From Billgrantia zhangzhouensis (GTDB lineage Bacteria; Pseudomonadota; Gammaproteobacteria; Pseudomonadales; Halomonadaceae), in contig NZ_JABFTT010000020.1 of NCBI RefSeq assembly GCF_021404465.1, positions 1 through 56,701 on the forward strand: a stretch of DNA of 56,701 nt. The letters are read 5' to 3'. The position numbers and the translations under genes were made by a program. The notes below the pieces were generated by a model, which did no database searches, had not been told where the DNA came from, and saw only the letters and a program-made list of their open reading frames with translations. The first letter of the stretch is position 1, and each line of letters begins with the position of its first letter. Shown in pieces: positions 44,849 to 52,800 of the stretch.

Positions 44849-46285
44849 TCAGACGGAACGGTTGGGAATCCGCTGCGCCGTGTCGTCGTTCGGTTGGTGG
44901 CACCAGCGGCCGCGTCGATGATGCCAATAGTAGCCGGCCAGTACCAGTGAACGTGCTGCGGTGAAGATGAGAAACGACAACCACAGCGCATGATTCACGT
45001 AATCGGGGGCGGCGGCCTGCTGGGTTAGCCACCATGCCGGCAGGTAGATGGCCAGCGCGAGGAAGATACTGTTGCGCATCTCACGAATCGCCGTGGCACC
45101 GATGAAGACACCATCGAGCAAGTAGCTCCATACGGCGATCAGCGGCATGGCCACCATCCAGGGCAGGTACTCGCCGGCCGTCGCGCGCACCTCGGGCAGG
45201 CCGGTCAGCAGGGCGATGAGCTGATGGCCACCCAGGGCAAAGGCGAGCGCCGCGGCGGTGGCGGTGATCAGCGAGAACTCAGTGGCAGCGCGTACGGACG
45301 TGCCGAATTCGTCCCAGCGGCGACGCCCCACGGCGCGACCGGTGGTGGCTTCGGCCGCGTGGGCGAAGCCATCCAGGGCGTAGCTGGTGAGCATGATGAA
45401 CTGCATCAGCACGGCATTGGCGGCCAGTACGGTGTCGCCCTGCGCCGCCCCGCGAGAGGTAAAGAAGGCCATGGCGAACAGCAAACCAAGGGTGCGCAGA
45501 AAGAGATTGGCATTCACTTGGAGCAGCTCGCCATATGCCGCAGGGCGGAACAGCCGCGCGCGCAGGAAACGACCCTGCAACAGCTTCAGTTGCCGCAGCA
45601 CCAGCCAGCCGCCGAAGGCCAGTGCCGTGTAATCGGCAATCACCGTGGCCCAGGCCACGCCGTCGCTGGTCATGCCGAGCCCGACCACGAACAACAGGTC
45701 CAGCGCGATGTTGACGCTGTTGGTCAGTACCAGGATGGCCAGCGTCACCCGTGAGTTCTGCTGGCCCAGGAACCAGCCGAGGATGGCGTAGTTGGCCAGC
45801 ACCGCCGGGGCGGAAAGAATGCGAATCTGGGCATACTCGGCGGCCAGCCGGGTGGCGACCTCGCTACCATCGAGCAGCCATAGCCCCACGGCAATCAGTG
45901 GCTGGGAGAACAGGATCAGCAGTGCGCCGATGCCCATCGCCATCAGCAACGCCTGGCCCAGCAGGTTGCGCACCTCGCTGTCACTCTCGCGCCCCACTGC
46001 CTGGGAGGTCAGCCCGGTAGTGCCCATGCGCAGGAAGCCGAATCCCCAGTAGAGAAAGCTGAACAGGGTGGCGCCCAGTGTCACCCCGGCCAGGTAGCGC
46101 GAATCCGGCAGGTGGCCGACCACCGCCGTATCCACCAGCCCAAGCAGCGGCACGGTGATGTTGGAGAGAATGATCGGCCAGCCCAGCGTCCAGATGCGCC
46201 GCCGGGCGGAAGCCTCGCTGTTCAGGGTCGCCACGACGTGTCCCGATGGTGGAAGGATCGAGCAGCATGGCGAGTGATGCGGCAT
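44849..46285 (-). CDS. MATE-family efflux protein (DinF-like)
   Basis: A 478-residue, 12-helix multidrug/toxin extrusion protein of the DinF subgroup: ILSNITVPLLGLVDTAVVGH, GLTSQAVGRES, AILGWFLGQQNSRVTL, ALDGFAHAAEATTGRAVG. It probably uses Na+ or H+ to export organic cations or oxidants. The annotated ATG leaves about 30 residues before the fold, longer than E. coli DinF. A GTG (at VVATLNSE) may be the real start. Confidence 0.88.
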   Translation of the reverse strand: MPHHSPCCSILPPSGHVVATLNSEASARRRIWTLGWPIILSNITVPLLGLVDTAVVGHLPDSRYLAGVTLGATLFSFLYWGFGFLRMGTTGLTSQAVGRESDSEVRNLLGQALLMAMGIGALLILFSQPLIAVGLWLLDGSEVATRLAAEYAQIRILSAPAVLANYAILGWFLGQQNSRVTLAILVLTNSVNIALDLLFVVGLGMTSDGVAWATVIADYTALAFGGWLVLRQLKLLQGRFLRARLFRPAAYGELLQVNANLFLRTLGLLFAMAFFTSRGAAQGDTVLAANAVLMQFIMLTSYALDGFAHAAEATTGRAVGRRRWDEFGTSVRAATEFSLITATAAALAFALGGHQLIALLTGLPEVRATAGEYLPWMVAMPLIAVWSYLLDGVFIGATAIREMRNSIFLALAIYLPAWWLTQQAAAPDYVNHALWLSFLIFTAARSLVLAGYYWHHRRGRWCHQPNDDTAQRIPNRSV

Positions 46286-46389
46286 AACGCAACCGCAGTG
46301 CGCCGTGACGGGATGTCAGGCATTGGCCACGGAAGGCAAGTAAGGATCGAGCACATGCTGGAGGGAAACGAGACCGGGCTGGCGTACGT

Positions 46390-46638
46390 TCAGGCCGCGG
46401 TGATCAGGTGATACTTGGCCATCAGTTCGTCACGGGTCTCGCGGCGCTCGGGGTCGAGGGGAATGCAGTCGACCGGGCACACCTGCTGGCACTGCGGTTC
46501 GTCGTAGTGGCCGACGCACTCGGTGCAGCGGCCGGGATCGATGACGTAGATCTCCTCGCCCGCCGAGATGGCGTCGTTGGGGCACTCGGGCTCGCAGACG
46601 TCGCAGTTGATGCATTCGTCGGTGATCATCAGGGCCAT
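46390..46638 (-). CDS. YfhL-family 2[4Fe-4S] ferredoxin
   Basis: An 82-residue ferredoxin with two clusters: CINCDVCEPECP (C-x2-C-x2-C-x3-CP) and a second set in CTECVGHYDEPQCQQVCPVDC with the eight-residue insertion typical of YfhL/FdxA. Ribosome site GAGGTAG. It lies downstream of coaD, as in pseudomonads. Its electron partner is unknown. Confidence 0.93.
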   Translation of the reverse strand: MALMITDECINCDVCEPECPNDAISAGEEIYVIDPGRCTECVGHYDEPQCQQVCPVDCIPLDPERRETRDELMAKYHLITAA

Positions 46639-46717
46639 GGGACTACCTCGCGCTCGGGCAGGCCGCGTCTGGCCGTGCCCCTGGATAAAGCGGCTCGGGA
46701 ATTGCCGAGTAATACGG

Positions 46718-47197
46718 TCAGGTATTGTAATGCTTGCGCAGCGTTTCGGCGACCCTGGGATGCACCAGGCGGGAAATGTCGCCGCCCAGCTTGGCGATCT
46801 CGCGCACGATGGTGGAGGAGATGTATGAGTTCTCCACCGCCGGCGTGAGGAACACGCTCTCGAGTTCGGGGGCCTGGGCGCGGTACATGTTGGCCAGCTG
46901 CAGTTCGTACTCGAAGTCGGATACCGCGCGCAGTCCGCGCAGGATGATGCGGGCCTGCTGCTCGGTCATCATGTCGGTGAGCAGGCCGGAGAAGCCGATC
47001 ACCTCGACATTGTCGAGCCCCGCCGAGACCTCCCGGGCCAGGGCGATGCGAGTATCGAGATCCAGCGCCGGATTTTTGCCGGGACTGGCCGAGATGGCGA
47101 CTACGACCTTGTCGAATAGCAGGGAAGCGCGCTCGATCAGGTCGTAGTGGCCGTGAGTGATGGGGTCGAAAGTGCCGGGGTAGACCGCGATTTTCAT
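46718..47197 (-). CDS. coaD: phosphopantetheine adenylyltransferase
   Basis: A 159-residue enzyme adding AMP to 4'-phosphopantetheine, the penultimate step of coenzyme A synthesis. The nucleotide-binding THGH motif is at 14-17 (GTFDPITHGHYDL), and the distal YISSTIVRE is present. The start at 47197 gives the family length. The open frame continues upstream only because it runs antisense-in-phase through GC-rich fabY. Confidence 0.95.
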   Translation of the reverse strand: MKIAVYPGTFDPITHGHYDLIERASLLFDKVVVAISASPGKNPALDLDTRIALAREVSAGLDNVEVIGFSGLLTDMMTEQQARIILRGLRAVSDFEYELQLANMYRAQAPELESVFLTPAVENSYISSTIVREIAKLGGDISRLVHPRVAETLRKHYNT

Positions 47198-47280
47198 GGC
47201 GCTTCGCTCAGTTGACTCGTTCGAGGGCTCAGGGTAACCGGGCGTGGCCGAGCCGACAACGCCGAACCGGCCGGGGCGAA

Positions 47281-49185
47281 TCAGTCTTCCAGTTTGCCGA
47301 AGGGGTTGTCGACCACGAGAGACACCGGGCGGGCGTAGCCGGGAATATTGATGGCAGTGGCGTTGACCTCGAGTTCTGGCCCTTCCAGCACGCCCTCGCC
47401 GAAGCGGTAACGTACCTCGTAGTGGCCCTGGTCCGCCGCGGCGAGATAGGCCTGGCTGGCACGGCGAGTCGCTTCGCGCCGTTGACGCCAGGCATCGAGG
47501 GCGGCTTCGCCATGACGCTTGACCAATAGGCGTTCGGTCACGGCGGGCGACAGCACCGCGGCGGTGGCGTTGTTGCCGCCGAAGCCCTTGGCATTGATGA
47601 AGGCGGCGTCGGCGTCGAAGGCGACCGGGGTGCGGGAGAAGCTCAGGCGTTCGGTGTGAACATCGTCGGCCACCGCATCCAGGGTGGGGATGCCCGGTAG
47701 CAGGCCATGGGCGAAGCTGCCCAGGGCGCTGGTCAGCTGATCGCCGGCGGCGCTGCCCTGGGAGTGGCCGACGAAGGCCTTCACCGCTACCACCGGCCAG
47801 TGCTCGATGCCATGAGCCTGGGCCACCAGGTCGAAGACATGGGACTCGGTCACGCGGTTCTTGGGGGTACTGGTGCCGTGGGCATGGAGGAAGGTGCGCT
47901 CCCGCAGCGCCGTCTCGCCAAGCATGTCGCGTACCAGCGCGGCCGCCTTGCCCAGGGTGATGTAGTTGCCGATGCCGGGCGCGGAAATGGAGCGCTTCCA
48001 GCCGTCCGCGTTGACGAACACGCCTGGTACGCTGCCGAGGATCTCGGCGCCGAGTTCCAGCGCCAGGGTATCGTCGAGCAGCAGGACGAACTGGCTGGCC
48101 TCGGCAATGGTGAAGCCACAATTGCGCGCGAAGGGGCGGCAGGCGCGCTGATAGTCGGCATCGGTGAGCAGCTCCAGGGCATCCAGCGCCTTGAGGCTAT
48201 CGTCGTCGGCCAGCGCGCCCATGGCGCGAAAGCCCTCGATGATCTCCGGCGTCACCGGTGCGTCGGAGGTACCGACCATTACCGCGCGGCGTTGTCCGCT
48301 GCGGATGTCCTCGACCCCCAGGCGCAGGTTGTAGAGAAAACTGGCGCAAGCGCCCAGCGCTGCACCGGTACCGCCGACGCTACCCAGCACGTAGGCATTG
48401 AGGAAATCAGCGGGCATCTGCCCGTAGCCCAGCGGCATCTGCTTGGAGGTGGCCCGGTTGCCGGAGACGAAGCTCTTGAGCAGCCCGCCCCAGCCGGCGT
48501 CGTCGAGCTGGCCGATGGAGTTGCCTGCGTAGACGGCGATCTCATCGGGATCGAGGCGGTCGCGCAGGGTCTCCCACTCCAGGCCGCTGCTGGCCAGGCA
48601 GTCGCTGGCGGCGAAGATGGCCATCGACAACCCGCGCGGGTGGTGCACGCTGCGGTAGTGACTGCTGGGATCGAAACCGCTGGGCAACTGGCCGGCGGCA
48701 CGCACCTGGGCGGGGCGGGTCTCCGGCAGCAGCACCTCGAGGTCGCCGGAAGGAATCGAAACCTCCAGCAACTGGCGGTCCAGCTCGCGCACTTGCCAAG
48801 TGGCGGGTATCCGCTCGGGTAGCTGGCGGCGGCGAATACGGAAGGTCAACTCCGCGCCCAGTTCCAGGGTCGCGCGGCGATTGGCCGGCAAGCCCTCGTC
48901 GTTGAAGCTGGGATCCTCGATGCGGCGGATCAGCGTGCGGTCGAGTACCCGCCCGCGGCAGCGCTCGGCCAGTTGCGCGGGAGCGATACGCTCTCCATGG
49001 GTATCGTGCCAGGCGCCATCCCGGTAGCTGCCCAGCCCCATCAGCGCAGCCAGGCCGAGCAGCAGCGCTTGCTGCTCGGCTTCGGGAAGGGCGTCGATCA
49101 CGGTGCGACGAAATGCTTGATGGCCTGACGTGCGACCGGCGGCATTGATGCCGCCCATGCCGACGATCACCGGTAAGTGTGACAA
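47281..49185 (-). CDS. fabY: beta-ketoacyl-ACP synthase FabY
   Basis: A 634-residue condensing enzyme of the FabY class, which in Pseudomonas aeruginosa starts fatty-acid synthesis from acetyl-CoA in place of FabH. A long FabY-specific N-domain (1-180) precedes a thiolase-fold core with Cys280 (GACASFLYN), His436 (HAHGTSTP) and His474 (VGHSQG). SHYRSVHHPRGLSM and SISAPGIGNY are family blocks. The best start is TTG at 49185: GAGGA sits 6-7 bases before it, and the product begins SHLPVIVG as in P. aeruginosa. An ATG at 49299 would add 38 unrelated residues. Confidence 0.9.
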   Translation of the reverse strand: MSHLPVIVGMGGINAAGRTSGHQAFRRTVIDALPEAEQQALLLGLAALMGLGSYRDGAWHDTHGERIAPAQLAERCRGRVLDRTLIRRIEDPSFNDEGLPANRRATLELGAELTFRIRRRQLPERIPATWQVRELDRQLLEVSIPSGDLEVLLPETRPAQVRAAGQLPSGFDPSSHYRSVHHPRGLSMAIFAASDCLASSGLEWETLRDRLDPDEIAVYAGNSIGQLDDAGWGGLLKSFVSGNRATSKQMPLGYGQMPADFLNAYVLGSVGGTGAALGACASFLYNLRLGVEDIRSGQRRAVMVGTSDAPVTPEIIEGFRAMGALADDDSLKALDALELLTDADYQRACRPFARNCGFTIAEASQFVLLLDDTLALELGAEILGSVPGVFVNADGWKRSISAPGIGNYITLGKAAALVRDMLGETALRERTFLHAHGTSTPKNRVTESHVFDLVAQAHGIEHWPVVAVKAFVGHSQGSAAGDQLTSALGSFAHGLLPGIPTLDAVADDVHTERLSFSRTPVAFDADAAFINAKGFGGNNATAAVLSPAVTERLLVKRHGEAALDAWRQRREATRRASQAYLAAADQGHYEVRYRFGEGVLEGPELEVNATAINIPGYARPVSLVVDNPFGKLED

Positions 49186-49310
49186 GCCGCTGTCCTCGTT
49201 ATGCTGTTCGTGCGAGTCGTGGGTACGAGAGAGGCGATCATAGCACCCGGCTCGGGATGGCGTCATGGGCGTGCGCCGCAACTTCTGGCCGGCAAGCATG
49301 AAACGTTCGT

Positions 49311-49339
49311 TTGAAATTGAGTGCCGGAAGCGCTATGCT
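49311..49339 (+). promoter_or_regulatory. sigma-70 promoter of a candidate small RNA
   Basis: TTGAAA (49311-49316), 17-bp spacer, TATGCT (49334-49339), in the fabY upstream region but pointing away from fabY. Transcription would begin near 49346. Confidence 0.65.
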
Positions 49340-49345
49340 AGCCTT

Positions 49346-49406
49346 GCTGTTTGAGTCATACGAGTGGGTATATGGGCGCTCCCTTTCATAGGGCGCGCCT
49401 TTTTTT
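49346..49406 (+). ncRNA. candidate small RNA or transcribed leader
   Basis: About 60 nt between a good promoter and an intrinsic terminator. The terminator stem is ggcgctccc (49375-49383) with gggcgcgcc (49391-49399), one mismatch, loop tttcata, then seven T. No coding frame of note lies in it. It may be a free sRNA or an attenuator leader for something downstream that is now displaced. Family unknown. Confidence 0.5.
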
Positions 49407-49426
49407 CGTTCCTCGCCTGCCGCGCC

Positions 49427-49486
49427 ATGGCTGCCTCCGGGATGGAGGATCATGGTATGAGTGCGACGCTGTCCGTTCGGTTTTAA
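49427..49486 (+). other. tiny ORF with a maskable ribosome site
   Basis: A 19-codon frame (49427-49486) contains an internal ATG at 49457, giving a 9-residue peptide (MSATLSVRF). GGAGG (49444-49448) lies 8 bases before the internal ATG, and it can pair with CCTCC (49434-49438). The ORF ends 18 nt before MITE copy C. It could be a leader peptide or the remnant of a disrupted gene; translation is unproven. Confidence 0.3.
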
Positions 49487-49504
49487 GAAACTTTTCTCTC
49501 CTAA

Positions 49505-49646
49505 GGAAACGCTGAACAAATCGACGAGCGGGATGAAGCACAAGGCGCACGGAGCACAGGAGCCGGAGCATATGCGGTATATGTGAGGATTCCGAGCACC
49601 GCGCAACGCAGTGATTCGTTCGCGCAGACATTTGTGCAGTGTTTCC
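49505..49646. mobile_element. MITE-like element, copy C
   Basis: A 142-bp element with terminal inverted repeats GGAAACGCTGAACAAAT and (reverse) GGAAACACTGCACAAAT, 15 of 17 matching, flanked by an exact CTAA duplication (49501-49504 and 49647-49650). Same orientation as copy B. It lies 200 bp before the giant autotransporter-like gene. Confidence 0.9.
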
Positions 49647-49748
49647 CTAAGGAACTTGTCCCTCTTTCGGCTATGCCGAGCCTGCTTCCCCGCCCCGCCT
49701 CGGGGGCAAGCGCGTGTCCCGCGCGCAATACCTCCTGAAATATCGAAA

Positions 49749-49794
49749 ATTGGGACGTTCTGCAAAATATTGGGACTCGGCGCAAAGCCCAAAT
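49749..49794. promoter_or_regulatory. spaced repeats upstream of the giant gene
   Basis: ATTGGGAC occurs at 49749-49756 and 49769-49776, exactly 20 bp apart (two helical turns), and a near-inverse GCCCAAAT sits at 49787-49794. This is the AT-rich 100-bp stretch before the giant gene, which otherwise shows no convincing promoter. A regulator-binding role is inferred. Confidence 0.3.
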
Positions 49795-49847
49795 GTGGAT
49801 GATAGAAGGTTGGCAAATAATGTGGCTGGTATATCGAGGTGAGGGCG

Positions 49848-52800
49848 ATGAATCGGGAGCGGAGGAAAGTTCTGGAGGCGCGGCGGACTTGCCCTGCAGG
49901 GGCTTGCCTGAGGGCTGGCGTAAGCATGGCCCGCACCGAGCCTCGACATACAGGCGCAGGCTGCAGGACGGCATGGGCATTACAGCTCGCGGCGCTTTTG
50001 AGCAGCGTTGCCTGGATCGGCCCGGCATGGGGGCAGCCAGAGTATGGTTGTGATCGTATTTCCGTCATCGGCGAGCATGGCGAGCATGGAATTGACGGGG
50101 CTGATGGTGGTGACGGCCAGTTGGGAATCAACACCGACATCGCATCGACCGGCCCGGATGACGATTGTCCCCTTGACCTTGGCCCAGCCATGGAGGGTGG
50201 CCGAGGCGGCGACGGTGGCGATTCTGTCGGCTCGACCCTGCCTGGTTCGGGTGGAGACGGAGGCGTTGCGGGCTTGAGGACGGCGCCCGAGGCCTCGCGT
50301 GAATTGATATTGGGGGTAGGCACTCGAGGCGGTAACGGCGGTGCCGGTGGTTTCAATGCCGATCTTGGCATTGGCGGCGATGGCGGTGATGGGGGCGACG
50401 CGTTTCGCTATGGCACCTATGCCGTGAGGGATGGCGCTTTCGTCCAGGTCATCCATGATGGCGAACCCGGCGATCCGTCAACACGCAGCTTCACTCTGAC
50501 CCCCGACTTTTTAGGTGGAACCGGCGGAGCCGGAGGAGCGGCCGAAGTTACCGGGCAATATGGCGGTACGGGCGGCGACGGTGGAGCGGGGGTCGTGGCC
50601 AGTGGCGTGGATTTGACGGTTCGTGGAAGTGTTCTGGGGGGCATCGGCGGACGCGGTTATATTGGCGGTGCTGGCGGCATTGGCCTGGCCGCGCATGATT
50701 CGATTGTCACCAATTTGGGTGACAGAGGGGTCTTTGACAACTTTATCCGGGGCGGTGCCGGTGGCGCCGGCATCACCGGCCCGGCTGCTGCGTCCGGCAA
50801 TGCCGGCGCATCGGGCGGCGGCCACCAGGGTTGGGCCGAGAATGGTGCAGATGGCAGTGATGGTGGCCCCGGAGGCGGCCACGGTAGCGACGCCGACGAT
50901 GGCGACGAAGGCAATGACGGCAACCATGGCGGAGGCGGAGGGCATGGCGTAAGTGGCCAGAGTGGCGGGTCTGGCGGCGATGGCGGCACGGGCTTTCTGA
51001 GCGATAATTCAAGCCTGACGAATAATAATGCGATCATCGGCGGTGCGGGCGGCGCCGGGGGTGACGGCACCGATGGCGGGGCGGGTGGCGCGGGCGGTAA
51101 CGGCCAGGTCGGGCAGCATGGCGGCGATGGGGGGGATGGCGGGCATTACTCGACCGGTCCCGGGATAGACTTGAATGATCGCGACGGCGGTGATGGTGGC
51201 CGGGGCGGCGATGGTGGCCGGGGCGGAGACGGCGGTAGAGGCGGCGATGGCTCGCGGGGCGGCGATGGCAATGCAGGCGGTGATGGCGGCACCGCGGCCG
51301 ATTTCGGTGAGGGGATCGACCGTGACAGGCTGACCCTGGACAATGAGGGTGAAATCACAGGGGGCGCAGGCGGCGCCGGGGGTGACGGGGGCGACGGCGG
51401 TGACGGAGGCAGGGGTGGCAATGGCGCCAGGGGAGGCGATGGCGGCGTTGGCGGCGATGGCGGCTTCGGCAGGGTTTTCGATGGCCATGAGCGCAGAAAC
51501 GATGGCGTTGGCGGGGACGGCGGGGACGGCGCCAGAGGCGGGGACGGCGGGGACGGCGGGGATGGTGCTTCCGGTGGCGACGGAGCGGATGGCGGCGCAG
51601 GCGGTTCTGCAATCACCGCCGGCAATCTCCATGTCCGCAATGAGGGGGCCGTACGCGGCGGTGCGGGTGGAGCAGGCGGAACAGGCGGGGTGGGCGGCGC
51701 CGGCGGCGCGGCAGGAAGTGCCGGCGCTGGAGGGATCGGCGCCCCCGGCGGCGACGGCAACCCCACTAGGCAGCCGGCTTCGCGCGGAGACAATGGAAAC
51801 AGCGGAAACAGCGGTAGCAGCGGTAATTTGGCGTCATCTAGCGGATCCGGCGGTGACGGTGGCATTGGCGGCGACGCGGTAACCGGTACCGATATCGAAT
51901 GGCTCAACATTGCAGGTGACGTCGTTGGCGGCACTGGCGGTATTGGCGGTACTGGCGCTTCCCGCGGTCCGGGCGGCGGGTCTGGCGGCGGCGCAGGCGG
52001 CGCGGGTGGTGCGGGTGGCCGGGGGATGGCTGTCGCCAATTCCGAAATCACACTTCAGGCGGGCTCGATCCGGGGCGGAGACGCTGGCGACGGTGCGGAT
52101 GGGGGCTGGGGTGACGGCGGCCCGGACGCCGGCGACGGCGGCGTTGGTGGCCGGGGAGGCGATGCGATCGCCGCTGATGGCGCTGTGACAATTGTAAACG
52201 ACGGCATCAGCCACATCGGCGGAGGTGCTGGCGGAACGGGCGGCATAGGTGGCATCAGCGCCAATGGTAGTTCCTCCGGCTTCGGCGGCATGGGCGGAGA
52301 TGGTGGGCAAGGCATCATTGCGACGGTCGCGGCCGATATCGAGAATGCCGGTTTTATCGGCGGGGGGCATGGCGGTATAGGCGGACGAGGCGGCCCCCTC
52401 TCAGCTGTACCGAGCGGCGCGTTAGCCCATGCTGGAGCCGGAGGCGGCGGCGGCGGCGGAGGCAATGCGATCGAGGCCAGTGATACTGCGTCCATCCTGA
52501 ACAATGGCACCATCACGGCGGGCGACGGGGGCGATGGTGAGAGCGCAGGTTTCATCGCGGTCAACCAGGGCTTGAGGACCACGGGACGAGCAGGCGGCGA
52601 TGGCGGCGCCGGGGGCGATGCGATCCAAGCCCATGACCAAGTGTCCATCGTAAACAATGTCACCCTCACAGGGGGCGCCGGGGGCGATGGCGGTGCCGGG
52701 GGGTACATCAGATCAGAGTTTGGCCAGAATAGCCCCGCAGGCGATGGCGGCGCTGGGGGCGCTGGGGGCGCTGGCGTATATGGCCGGTTCTCCCTGCTCG

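Noticed and set aside
46718..48121. 467-codon frame containing coaD at its end
   Set aside because: Only the last 159 codons resemble a protein family; the rest overlaps fabY out of frame and is arginine-rich shadow.
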